DNA from: Elymus sibiricus
Taxonomy: Eukaryota > Streptophyta > Magnoliopsida > Poales > Poaceae
Direction: 5' to 3'
DNA length: 64,000 nucleotides
Assembly: GCA_039707655.1 (NCBI GenBank)
Contig: CM077666.1
Coordinates: 242,512,166-242,576,165, forward strand
The notes under the pieces were generated by a model. It made no database searches, was not told the origin of the DNA, and saw only the letters and a list, made by a program, of their open reading frames with translations. The position numbers were made by a program, and so were the translations under genes. Shown piece after piece: positions 22,618-34,147 of the stretch. How positions within the stretch are numbered: the stretch's first letter is position 1; every line of letters starts with the position of its first letter.

Positions 22618-25600
22618 TAAATATCTAGGGACTCCAACCTCGGGAAAATAACTTCTTTAAGCATTTTAATAGAAGTGTTATGATCAGCACTACTAGTTGG
22701 AATAGCTTCTACCCACTTAGTAACGTAATCAACAGCAACTAAAATATGAGTATACCCATTGGATTTAGGAAAAGGTCCCATATAATCGAATCCCCAAACA
22801 TCAAATGGTTCAATAACAAGTGAATAATTCATAGGCATTTCCTGACGTCTACTAATATTACCAATTCTTTGACATTCATCACAAGATAAGACAAACTTAC
22901 GAGCATCCTTGAAAAGAGTAGGCCAATAAAAACCAGATTGTAGTACCTTATGTGCAGTTCTGTCTCCCGCATGGTGCCCTCCGTAAGCCTCGGAATGACA
23001 CTTCCGTAGAATGTGTTCCTGTTCATGCTCAGGTATACAACGTCTAATAATGCCATCTACTCCTTCTTTATAAAGATGTGGGTCATCCCAGAAGTAATGT
23101 CTTAAATCAAAGAAGAACTTTTTCTTTTGTTGGTATGTGAAACTAGGTGGTATAAATTTAGCAACAATATAATTAGCATAGTCCGCATACCAAGGAGTAT
23201 TACGAGAAGCATTTATGATAGCTAATTGTTCATCAGGAAAATCATCATTAATAGGAAGTGGGTCATCAAGAACATTTTCCATTCTAGACAAATTATCTGC
23301 TACGGGATTTTCAGCTCCCATTCTATCAATAATATATAAGTGAAATTCTTGTAGCAATAGAACCCACCTAATGAGTCTAGGTTTAGCATCTTTCTTTTCC
23401 ATAAGATATTTAATAGCAGCATAATCGGTGTGAACAGTTACTTTAGAATCAACTATGTAAGATCTGAATTTATCACATGCAAACACAACTGCTAGAAATT
23501 CTTTCTCAGTAGTAGCATAATTTCTTTGACCACTGTCTTGAGTTTTACTAGCATGGATAACATTTAATTTCTTATCGACTCTCTGTCCTAGTATAGCACC
23601 AATAGCATAATCACTAGCATCACACATAATTTCAAAAGGCAAGTTCCAATCAGGTGGTTCAACAATAGGTGCGGTGGTTAAGGCTTTCTTAAGTGTTTCA
23701 AAGGCTTCTACACAATCATCATCAAAAACAAATGGAACATCTTTTTGCAAAAGATTAGTAAGAGGCCTAGAAAGTTTAGAGAAATCTTTAATAAACCTCC
23801 TATAGAAACCAGCATGACCAAGGAAACTTCTTATACCTTTAATATCTTTAGGACATGGCATTTTCTCAATAGCATCAACCTTAGCTTTATCAACTTCAAT
23901 ACCTCTTTCAGAAATTTTATGCCCCAAGATAATACCTTCATTAACCATAAAGTGGCACTTCTCCCAATTCAAGACAAGATTAGTTTGTTCACATATCTGC
24001 AAAACTCGATCAAGGTTGCTTAAGGAGTCATCAAAAGAAGTTCCGTAAACGGAAAAATCATCCATGAAAACCTCAACAATCTTTTCACAAAAGTCAGAGA
24101 ATATAGCAGTCATACATCTTTGAAAGGTAGCAGGTGCATTGCATAAACCAAAAGGCATGCATCTATAAGCATAAGTTCCAAAAGGACAAGTAAATGTGGT
24201 TTTCTCTTGGTCGGCTTGTGATACAGGTATTTGAGAGAAACCAGAATATCCATCAAGAAAGCAAAAGTGTGTATGCTTGGACAATCTTTCTAACATTTGA
24301 TCAATAAAAGGTAAGGGGTAATGGTCTTTTCTAGTGGCTTTGTTTAATATTCTAAAATCAATTACCATCCTATAATCAGTTACAATTCTTTGTGGAATGA
24401 GTTCATTTTTATCATTAGAAACAACGGTAATACCTCCTTTCTTAGGGACACAATGAACAGGACTTACCAATAAACTATCAGCTATGGGATAGATTATACC
24501 TGCTTCCAGAAGCTTTAATATTTCAGTTCTTACCACCTCTTTCATTTTAGGATTTAATCGTCGTTGGTGGTTGACAACTGGTTTAGCATCAGGCTCCATA
24601 TTAATTTTATGCTGACATAGAGTGGGGCTAATGCCCTTAAGATCATCAAGAGTATATCCAATAGCAGTGTAGTGCTTCCTCAGAGTTTTTAGTAATCTCT
24701 TTTCTTCATGCTCTGAAAGGTTAGCACTAATAATAACAGGATATATCTTCTTTTCATCTAGATAAGCATATTTCAATGTATCAGGCAATTGCTTCAATTC
24801 AAATACAGGGTCATCCTTAGGTGGAGGAGGGCCTCCAAGAGTTTCAACAGGCAAATTGTGTTTAAGGATAGGTGGTTGATCAAAGAACATCCTATCTATT
24901 TCATTTCTTTCATTCATATGCATATCATTTTCATGGTCTAGCAAATATTGTTCTAACGGATCAGTAGGAGGTACGGCAATAGAAGCAAGACCAATAATTT
25001 CATCTTTATTAGGTAATTCTTTGTCATGAGGTTGTCTACGAAACTTGGAGAAATTAAACTCATGAGACATACCACCAAAATTAACACTAACAGTTTCTTT
25101 AGCGTAATCAATCCTGGCATTAACAGTGTTCAAGAAAGGTCTACCAAATATAATGGGACAAAAATCATCTTGTGGAGAACCGAGGACAAGAAAACCAGTA
25201 GGGTATTTTATTTTTCCACACAAGACTTCAACATCTCTAACGATCCCAAGCGGTGTAATGGTATCTCTGTTTGCAAGCTTAATAGTAACATCAATGTCCT
25301 CTATTTCAATAGGTGCAATATCATTCATAATTTCTTGATATAAGGTAAACGGAATAGCACTCACACTTGCACCCAAATCACATAAGCCATGATAACAATG
25401 ATCTCCTATTTTAACAGAGACAACAGGCATGCCTACTACAAGTCTGTTTTTATCTTTAGGATCTGGTTTAGCGATTCTTGCTGCTTCATTACAGAAGTAA
25501 ATAACATGCCCATCTATATTATCAACCAAGAGATCTTTAACCATAGCAACATTAGGTTCAACTTTAATTTGTTTAGAGGGTCTAGGTGCTCTAATATTAC

Positions 25601-25867
25601 TTTTGTTAACCACAGTTGAAACTTTAGCATGTTCCTTAATCCTAACAGGAAAAGGTGGTTTCTCAATATAAGCAGTAGGCACAACTGGATCAACATGGTA
25701 AACAATTGTTTCTTCTTTAACACTAATGGGTTCCTCAATATTTTCTTTAACAGGGGGATGATATTTAAACCACTTCTCCTTAGGGAGATCAACATGAGTA
25801 GCAAATGATTCACAAAAGGAAGCTACTATCTCAGAGTCAAGTCCATATTTAGTGCTAAACTTATGAA
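22617..25867 (-). pseudogene. Protease-RT-RNase H-integrase polyprotein, right Athila copy
   Basis: This is one open frame of more than 1,000 codons; the annotated Met (25682) is internal and the frame is open from about 25867. In order it shows protease ([12 protein letters not shown] about 95 residues after that Met), RT ([19 protein letters not shown]; catalytic [10 protein letters not shown]), RNase H ([28 protein letters not shown]) and the first half of integrase (zinc region HSEAYGGHH ... CDECQRIGN; first Asp in WGFDYMGPF). It ends with a frameshift inside the integrase core. It is the longest intact pol segment of the window, but gag upstream and integrase downstream are broken. Confidence 0.9.
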
Positions 25868-26601
25868 AACATCGGTATCCATAAAAGATTTAACACAATC
25901 GAACTCAAGTATTATACCTGACTCATTATCTTTGTCGAGTTCCCAATCTTCAGAGTTGCGTTTAATTCTTTCCAGAAGATCCCATCTGAATTCAATAGTT
26001 TTCTTCATAAAGGAGCCAGTCGAAGAAGAATCGAGTATGGTTTGATCATCATGAGAAAGCCGAGCATAAAAATTCTGTAAGATAATTTCTCTTGAGAGCT
26101 CATGATTGGGGCATGTGTACATCATGTAATTAAGCCTCCCCCAAGCTTGAGCGATGCTTTCTCCTTCACGAGGCCAAAAATTATATATATAATTCTGATC
26201 ACGATGAACCAAATGCATAGGATAAAATTTCTGGTGGAATTCCAGTTTCAATCGGTTCCAGTCCCATGTATCAGTATCATCACATAGCCTATACCATGTC
26301 AATGCCTTTCCCTCCAAAGATAAAGGGAATACTTTCTTCTTAACTCCATCTCTAGAAAACCTGCAAGCTTAAACAATCCACAAATTTCATCCACATAGAT
26401 TAAATGCATATCAGGATGTGCCGTTCCATCTCCTGCATAAGGATTAGCTAGCAGTTTCTCTATCATACCCGAAGGGATCTCATAATAAATATTTTCAGTA
26501 GGTGCAGTAGGTTGAGGAGCAACTATTTGTGCTTCCGGTCGAGGTGAAGATACCCCGAACAAACCCCTCAAAGAATTACTTTCCATAGTGACAAGTGACA
26601 A
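25826..26601 (-). pseudogene. Gag of the right Athila copy, frameshifted twice
   Basis: The frame opens with MSLVTMESNSLRG at 26601 and matches the left copy's gag. A one-base deletion near 26355 (CTCTAGAAAACC against CTCCAGATAAACC) shifts it. The frame resumes at 26317 (MEGKALTWYRLCDD). A second one-base deletion near 25868 shifts it again before protease. So the Gag core is present as DNA but cannot be made as one protein. Confidence 0.88.
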
Positions 26602-26692
26602 TAAATTTCAGCACGTAATATAAATGTTTCCTTACCAAATTCCACTCACCAAAGGTGCTTCACTCCCCAGCAACGGTGCCAGAAAAGAGTCT

Positions 26693-28213
26693 TGATGACC
26701 CACAAGTATAGGGTATCAATCGTAGTCCTTTCAATAAGTAAGAGTGTCGAACCCAACGAGGAGCAGAAGGAAATGACAAGCGGTTTTCAGGAAGGTATTT
26801 TCTGCAAGCACTGAAATTATCGGTAACAGATAGTTTGGTAGCAAGGTAATTTGTAACAAGTAACAAATAACAATAGTAACAATAAGTGCAGAAAGATAGC
26901 CCAATCCTTCTTATGGCAAAGGACAGGCCAGAACGATCTCTTATAATAGGCTAGACGTTCTCGAGGACACATGGGAATTTCATCTAGTCACTTTCATCAT
27001 GTTTGTTTGATTTGCGCTCGCTACTTTGATAATTTGATATGTGGGTGGACCGGTGCTTGGGTGCTGTTCTTACTTGAACAAGCCTCCCACTTATGATTAA
27101 CCCCTCTCGCAAGCAGCCGCAACTACGAAAGAAGAATTAAGATAAATCTAACCATAGCATTAAACATATGGATCCAAATCAGCCCCTTACGGAATAGCGC
27201 ATAAACTAGGGTTTAAGCTTCTGTCACTCTAGCAACCCATCATCTAATTACTACTCCACAATGCATTCCCTTAGGCCCAAAGATGGTGAAGTGTCATGTA
27301 GTCGACATTCACATGACACCACTAAGAGAATCAACAACATACATATCATCAAAATATCGAACGAATACCAAATTCACATGATTACTTATGACAAGACTTC
27401 TCCCATGTCCTCAAGAACAAAAGTAACTACTCACACATCATATTCATGTCCAAGATCAGAGGGGTATTGAATAGCATAATAGATCTGAACATATAATCTT
27501 CCACCAAATAAACCAACTAGCATCTACTACAAGATGTAATTAACACTACTAGCAACCCACAGGTACCAATCTGAGGTTTTGAGACAAAGATTGAATACAA
27601 GAGATGAACTAGGGTTTGAGATGAGATGGTGCTGATGAAGATGTTGATGAAGATTGGTCCTCCCACGATGAGAGGATCGTTGGTGATGTCGATGGCTTCG
27701 ATTTCCCCCTCCCGGAGGGAAGTATCCCCAGCGGAATCGCTCCATCGGAGAGCAAAAGTGCTCCTGCCCAAGTTCCGCCTCGAGACGGCGGCGCTCCGTC
27801 CCAAAAGTCTTCCCCTTATTTTTTTTCAAAGGCAAATGGGCTTATATACCAGAAAATGGGCACCGGAGGCTGGCCAGGGGCCCCACAAGCCACCAGGGCG
27901 CGCCTGGGGGGTGGCGCGCCCTGGTGCCTCGTGGGCACCTGGGTGGCCCCCTCTGGTTCTTCTTTCTTCCAATATTTTTTATTTATTCCAAAATAAATCT
28001 CCGTGAAATTTCAGCTCATTTGGAGATGTGCAGAATAGGTATCTCTGACATAGCTTTTTCAGGCCCAGAATTCCAGCTGCCGGCAATCTCCCTCCTTATG
28101 TAAATCTTGCATATTAAGAGAGAAAAGGCATTAGAATTGCTCCACAAAGTGTTATATTGATTAAAAACAGTACAAATAACAGTAGGAAAACATGATGCAA
28201 AATGGACGTATCA
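26693..28213 (-). repeat. LTR C (5' LTR of the right copy)
   Basis: This 1521-base LTR forms the outer right border of the array, ending GACGTATCA at 28213 and followed by the duplication GGAAC. It is the longest of the three LTRs and lacks the private deletions of LTR A. The primer site behind it is mutated at two positions. Confidence 0.93.
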
Positions 28214-31200
28214 GGAACCACTAGTGAGACTGAAGTCTCCTCTGCAAAAACATAAATTAAGCAACCGTGAGTACAAAGGTACTCAGCAAGACTTACATCA
28301 GAACTAACTACATATGCATCAGTATCAACAATGGAGTTGTGGAGTTTAACTGCAGCAAGCCAGCTTTGACTCAGTGGCTATCCTGAACTACGACTACCAG
28401 TAACTTCTCTTGGGGTGAGAGAGCGCACACGAGTCCACATAGTCACCACAACAATACACCACTATGGATTCGCTCCCGTCTCCCTACGAGAAGGCCATCC
28501 ATAGCACTCACACTTATCTTGCGCATTTTAGAGTATCCATTTCAACTTGTCTATGAACAATGTAAGCTTCCAAGTAGTCCATATCCGCGGACGCGGCTAT
28601 TCGAATAGATCATTAACCCTGCAGGGGTGTACTTCTTCACACATGTTTCCACCACTTAGCGCATGTACGCGAAATGTACTCGGCAGACTTCAAGCGAAAG
28701 CCGGCGTGGTTGTAGACCTTGACCAGACTAACCACACAAGACTCTAGTCCAGGTTTATCGCCTATTTGAGGTTGTATCCGCAAAGGAAGTCCGGCTGAAG
28801 TTTCTATCACGGCCCCAAACAATGAGTGCAGGGTTCCCAAGAGCACCATTCGAGTGTCACTTGGTACACCGTGCCTCAGTGTCTCTACCGCATCATAGCC
28901 CACCCCTAAGGTCAGCGCTATGCATGGCCGCCAACACATATCCTACAGACACCAGAAACTAGTTGCGACTCCTGGACAGAGATCAAGGCGATTAATAAGT
29001 CGAGCGGGGTCATATTTCAGGGCCCAATGTGTGGTAGTAACTGTCTTGGATCACAAACACAGAACTCGGTTCCTGAGGACGGTCCCAACGAGACAACCCA
29101 CCATGTACTCCTACATGGCCTCTCATCGCTACCTTTACCAAAACGTGTTCACACACTTAGCTCTCATCAGTAGGACATGTTCACAACCATTCCAATTCAT
29201 CGCCCAGATGGATCAGACCTGACATAACTCTAAGCAGTAGCAAGCATGACAAGCAAGCATGAATGAGTAGGCACATCATGGCTCAAACAACTCCTACTCA
29301 TGCTAGTGGGTTTTACTAATTACTGTGGCAAAGACAGGTCATGCAGAGGAATGGGTTCAACTACCGCAACAAGTAACAGTTGAATCGTTGTTGTCCTAAT
29401 GCAATAAAAGAGAGCAAGAGCGAGAGAGTGGGATTGTATCGAAATGTTCAATGGGGGTTGCTTGCCTGGCACTTTTGAAGATAGTATAGCTATTAGTTCT
29501 TCATCGGTGTCAACGATCACAACGTCGGAACCGTCTTCTACCGAGAAGGAACAAATACCGACAAACAGAGAAGGAACACAATCAATGCAATGTAACAATA
29601 TGATGCATGATCATGACATGGCAACATGCTATTGATTGAGCCAATGCAACTAGCAACAATTTAAATGAAGTTGGTTTGAACCAAAGGTTCAAATTCAAAC
29701 TCCATATAAGGCATTTCAAATGCCATTTATTCAAATTGTCATATACAGCAACTTTAAGTTGTTCAAACATGCATGAAAATGCCATAAACAGATTCTTCAT
29801 ATTTGTCTGATAATTTTTCATATATAAATTATTTTCATCTGAGCTACGGTTGATTTACTATGAATTTTTGAAGTTTATATCATTTTCTGGAATTTCCTGG
29901 TTATTTTTAAATTAATCTAAATCCAGAAAATGATTTATTGCATCAGCATTACGTCACTGTGACGTCAGCAGGTCAACGGAGGAGGTCCAGGTCAAACTGA
30001 CCAGTGGGACCCGCATGTCAGTGGCACTTCTAATTAACAGAGTTAATTAGCACTTAAACTTAATCCTAAACCTAATTTAGTTAGGGGCCTGGGCCCACAT
30101 GTTAGTGACCCAGAGGGTTAATTAGTGGCGTCATTAGCCACTAATGATGTTGCCACGTCGGCAGCTAACAGTCGGTGACACACAGACACGGCGGCGTCGC
30201 TCGTCCCGGCGATACCGGCGACGAGAGGGGGCGGGGTTGGGCACGTTGGAACGCCCGCGACGCGGCGCGTCCAACGGTGGTGGCGGGTGGTGCTGGGGTG
30301 GCCGGAAAAGTGGCCGACGGTGAGGTTTGGCAGCGGCAGGAGATTGGCTTCGACCGGAACGGCGGAACAGGGCACGGTTAGAGGGTGCTAGCTAGCGCGG
30401 GGAGAGAGGGGAACGGAGCGGGAGCTCACGGTGGAGTAGACGGCCGGTCAGCGTGCTCGGAGAAGGCCGGATGGCGACGAATCGATGGCGGCGGCCATCG
30501 GTGGCCGAAGGTGAAGACGATGACGATGGCGATGCTGTGACGTGTCCGGGCTCGCGTGACTCGGTGTAGAGGTGTGCGGCAGCGAGACGGAGCTCGTGGA
30601 CTAGCTGGCTTGGCGTGGGGAGGTCGGTGGCCGCGGTGGTGCTCGTCAGCATTCTCGGGCGCTCACGGCGGTCATGGGAGAGAGAGGCAGAGAGGGGATG
30701 AGGATGAGCGAGCGATCGAGGAGGCTCGAGGGAGAGTGCGTGGCGCCCTTGGGTGCCTCCAGCGGCGAGCAGGTAAGCAGGAGGTGGCCGGCGCGCGGCG
30801 ACCACGCGCCCCTGTCCTTCTGTCCAAGGAGGAAGACGACAGGGAGGGGGAGCTGGGCCGGGCCTGCTCTGGTGGGCTGCCAGGTAATTCCTTCTCTCTC
30901 TCTCTCTTTTCTATTTTGTTTTCTGTTTATTCTTTTCTGTTTTGATTTAGTATAAATACCAAATCATTTTTAACACTCCTGAAAATAATTGTGGGCACTA
31001 TTTGAATTATTCCAAAAGCCCTCAACTAGTTTCAGAATTATTAGGGCATTTAAAATAAATATAGCAATTAAATGCTCCAATTCAAATACATTATGATTTA
31101 ATTCAAAAATCCATAGATGACCTAGAAAATGTGCACCATTTTTGGCAGAGGTTTTCACCCATTTCAAAAATGATGAACTTTTCTGAAGGGCATTTTGGAT

Positions 31201-31346
31201 TCATTGAAATTATTTTTAAATTGAACCTAGTGTTACAAAGGGGTGCTAGGGTTTGGTCACTCCCCATTTCAAATTTCCTTTGAATTTAAACATGATGCAT
31301 GGATGCTTTAATGCCACTATTTACAATCAATTCTAGGGCTGTGACA
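28214..31346 (-). repeat. Solo LTR X, right part
   Basis: This continues the LTR interrupted at 7757 and ends GGGCTGTGACA at 31346, followed by TCCGC (31347-31351). With the left part the LTR is about 3.9 kb. It has a GC-rich block (30118-30880) with several overlapping open frames on both strands that match nothing I recognise and have no consistent codon signal; I treat them as LTR sequence. Confidence 0.85.
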
Positions 31347-31351
31347 TCCGC

Positions 31352-31393
31352 CAACATCGGAGACCTCGCACCGCCTTCGAACGCCAAGCACGC
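31352..31393 (+). pseudogene. CACTA gene, exon 1 second part and splice donor
   Basis: This stretch continues the reading frame of 6867-6964 across the inserted LTR (NIGDLAPPSNAKHATSP). It ends at a GTATGG donor. The codon phase at the donor is zero, which matches the acceptor at 32083. That agreement of frame across both a transposon insertion and an intron is the main evidence for it. No known domain. Confidence 0.5.
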
Positions 31394-31559
31394 CACCTCT
31401 CCGGTATGGTCAGATTTGTGTTTAGGGTAAATAGAAGTATAGATTTGGGATAAATAGAAGTACAGATTTGATCGATATTTAGCATGGATTAAATTTGAGT
31501 AGCGTATCTTAGTGTTATTTGTGCCTAGGGTAATTACGAGTAGATTAGAAATATTTTGT

Positions 31560-32055
31560 ATAAGATCTATTGTAGTATCGTTGGCTTATATTTGCAGGTA
31601 TTGACATGAGTGCCAATGCTTTGGCGAAACGTCGATTCATTTCCGTTTCGTCGAGTTCTGGCACTCGTTATGTCTTCTTTTTAGCAAATGTCATGTCGAA
31701 TTATTTCTTTCATATTTTGCCTAGGATTCATTGTAGTGTGGTTGGCTTATAGTTGCAGGTATTCACATGAGTGCCAGTGTTTTCGCGAAACGTTGATTCA
31801 TTTCTATTTTGCTGAATTTCTGGCACTCGTTATGTCCTCTTTTTAGCAAAGGTCATGTCGAATTTTTCTTTCATTTTTTGCCTAAGATCAATTCTAGTGT
31901 GGATGGCTTATATTTGCAGGTATTGACATGAGTACCAATGTTTTATCAAAACGTTGATTCATTTCCGTTTCGCTGAATTTCTGGCACTCATTTTGTCCTC
32001 TTTTTAGCAAAGGTCATGTCGAATTTTTCTTCATTTTTTGTTTTTTATGCTTTAT
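31560..32055 (+). repeat. Three tandem copies of a ~165-base unit in the CACTA intron
   Basis: Three units follow each other. Each contains TTGCAGGTATT(G/C)ACATGAG, then a block ending CTGGCACTC(G/A)TT, then TTTTTAGCAAA(T/G)GTCATGTCG. Each carries a pyrimidine-rich stretch before TTGCAG that resembles a splice acceptor. The real acceptor used in my model is later, at 32083 (TTTTAG). Confidence 0.85.
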
Positions 32056-32083
32056 GACTCATAATTGCCACACTAAATTTTAG

Positions 32084-32681
32084 CAAACGCAACAAATGGA
32101 TTCCGGAGAACCATCTTCTATGGACCCCTCAGCTCAGCGTCGTAAAAAGGGCAGAAACCGAAAGAAGAAATCAGCCAATGAACCTACCGCCAGTAAGGCA
32201 CCAGAAGAAAATGTGGTGAATGTCCCTACCAGTTCGCGCGTATGGCGAATGTTTACGCCCAATGAACCGATGTTACCACAACACATGTTGAGTGCACTCA
32301 GCATTGAAATTCAGCTTCTACACAAAGACGTAGTAGCTAGGTCAGGAAAGGGTGAGATGTATTACACCGCCAATGTTATAGACGATCTTGAATTGTCGAC
32401 GCATTTCCTGCTGATAAAATATATCTCGGGTTTGATAATGTGGTCAACGACAATATTTTCTACATGGACGTAGTCAAGCCATCTTTAATGAGGCTTTTGT
32501 CGCTCTGGCATGCTACAACATTACTTCGGAGTGAAGAAGTTGCCTTCCTTGATCCGTATATCATGCATTGTGGCAATGTGGATTCTGATAAAGGCTAGTG
32601 TCTTATCGCGACTTACCTCCACAAGACCATTCTTGATAGTCCTCGGCACAAGCACAACTTTATCGTGCCTTACTTCGAAAC
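32084..32681 (+). pseudogene. CACTA gene, exon 2
   Basis: This follows a TTTTAG acceptor and starts in phase with exon 1. It encodes a basic Lys/Arg stretch (RRKKGRNRKKKS, possibly a nuclear localisation signal). Then comes a segment preceding the C-terminal peptidase-like part. A frameshift lies near 32415 (the first frame ends at 32473 while the conserved frame continues with NVVNDNIFYMDVVKPS). A stop is at 32596-32598. The donor GTAAGT at 32682 joins in phase to 32772. The exon belongs to a gene carried by the CACTA element and is now dead. Confidence 0.65.
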
Positions 32682-32771
32682 GTAAGTTCATTCCTTTATG
32701 CTTGCACATATATACCTGACTACTTCGATGTGAATCTCATTCATGTTACATTGTTCAATTGTTTTGCGTAG

Positions 32772-33174
32772 CAATGAGCACTGGATTGTCATCGCACTAA
32801 TGCCCTGGGACGGCCGAGCTTATTTCATTGATTCCAGGAGAGACCCTAAGAAGTCGTGGACCGATCTGAAGAAAGTTCTCATTGCTGCTCTTTTGATGTG
32901 TCATAAGTCCGACCATAAGAAAATGTTGTATTTGCAGTTCAAATTTAACACTAGCTTCTGTTGCCGGCAACAACCGAAAGACGAAACCATGCACATGTCT
33001 GGCTACTATGCCATGGTCTTCATGGATGACTACGTGCGCGCAAGACCACTTTTGAGAAGTGATTCAATGTTGCAGAAATGGTCCGAAGAGAATGAGAACC
33101 AAGTTAAGCTAGCTCATTTTTTGACAGAGCATGAGCGCCTTCAGAGGGTGCTCACGAATATCATCGCCATGTAG
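32772..33174 (+). pseudogene. CACTA gene, exon 3: ULP1/C48-like peptidase segment
   Basis: The translation NEHWIVIALMPWDGRAYFID aligns in character with the C-terminal core of ULP1-type SUMO peptidases: His in EHW, Asp in YFID, and a Gln-containing turn QQPKDETMHMSGYYAMVFM, where the active Cys of the family normally precedes GYY. Here that position is Ser (TCT, one base from TGT). ULP1-like genes are commonly carried by plant CACTA and MULE elements. The exon is open to its stop at 33174 but is probably catalytically dead. Upstream exon 2 has a frameshift and a stop. Confidence 0.7.
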
Positions 33175-34123
33175 TGAGGGATGAGGGGATGTTCTGCTGC
33201 GGGGTAGAGAGTCAAGAAGAACGAGAGTTGAGAATGAAACATCAAAATGCCGACGGATATTATGGCGAAGGATAGATATATATATATATATATGCTCCTT
33301 TCTAGAAAAACATCAAACATTAAATTATGTCATGACACAATGCTTGTTACCTTGTGATCTCTAGTTTATATGTACGTGTGTCATATGTTTATATATCTAC
33401 CTTGTGATCTTTTCTATATGTATATATTTTGAATGTTATTGTGTGCTAAAAATAACAGATGGGACCGCGAGAAGAACTGTGGGAGGGGGTCTCTCGGCGG
33501 ACATAGAAAAGCACTATCTATGGACGCGGGACAAGTATCAGGCAGAGCACCTCAAGGACTTGGGTCAGAAGTGTTCCAATGGTCCAGTGTTCTCTCCCAG
33601 CGATGGAGAAGATAGCAGAGACGCGGTTCAATAACCTCGCGGTGTGCATCCTGACGGAGGCGCCCCCGGATGAGAGGCTGAGGATCTGGCCGGGTTTGAG
33701 TCCAACCACCATACCCACGCCGGGGTGAGGTAGTTCAATGGGCTTTTCGAGAGGCCAAATCTCCGATTCCAGAGCAAGCGGCCCGTTGGTCCCCGTTCGT
33801 TCCATCCACTGGTAATTCATGTAGAATGTGCGGCTTTTACTAACGCTCTACGTGTTGAACATCGCCCGACTCTCTTTTCACTCCTAAACAACTCGTCAAA
33901 CCATTAATTATGTGTGATGAGCGACATATATATGCTTATTATTGTAATGCACTTGTTATATTTTCTTTATAACTACTACTTTTCATTAATCTGACATCAT
34001 TGTAATGTGGTGTGTGTATGTGGATCAATGTTAAAACTAGAATTTATGTATCCGATGCAATCTGATGATCTGATCCAGGTGCAATATGCTGCAATATAAT
34101 CAATTCGGCATGGATTAATATCT
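33175..34123. other. CACTA 3' region without recognised gene
   Basis: AT-rich sequence with a (TA)n run at about 33271-33292, followed by a GC-rich block (33460-33820) with short open frames on both strands that I cannot assign. An untranslated or terminal exon of the CACTA gene is possible. Nothing firm. Confidence 0.5.
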
Positions 34124-34147
34124 GTGACGGGCGGTACAAAGCGCCCT

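Larger units (their letters stand above)
7757..28213 (-). mobile_element. Three-LTR Athila-lineage Gypsy array
   Basis: The order is LTR A (7757-9224), internal A (9225-18098), LTR B (18099-19572), internal B (19573-26692), LTR C (26693-28213), all on the minus strand. The array is flanked by GGAAC at 7752-7756 and 28214-28218, and no extra duplication lies inside. Minus-strand LTRs start TGATACGTCC and end GTCATCA. Primer sites complementary to a tRNA ending of the Athila type follow LTR B and LTR C. The element belongs to the abundant Triticeae Athila-related group that includes Fatima and Sabrina; which of these was not determined. Confidence 0.92.
6236..34147 (+). mobile_element. CACTA (En/Spm) transposon, right end lost
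   Basis: The left terminus CACTACTGGGAAAAG begins at 6236, followed by about 400 bases rich in GTGGCGGGC / GCCCGCCAC subterminal motifs, the hallmark of CACTA ends. A gene on the + strand has exon 1 at 6867 and later exons at 32084-33174. At 34124-34144 a single GTGACGGGCGG...GCGCCC motif suggests the start of the right subterminal region. The sequence then changes directly to retro-2 gag, so the right terminus is deleted. About 24 kb of the span is nested retroelement (6965-31346). No transposase was seen, so it is probably non-autonomous. Confidence 0.85.

Noticed and set aside
30118..30945. Overlapping GC-rich frames on both strands
   Set aside because: They lie within solo LTR X, have no recognised domain and disagree in strand; GC-rich sequence keeps frames open by chance.
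33404..33820. Short frames on both strands after the CACTA peptidase exon
   Set aside because: No domain, no consistent splice model; may be a terminal exon but cannot be supported.
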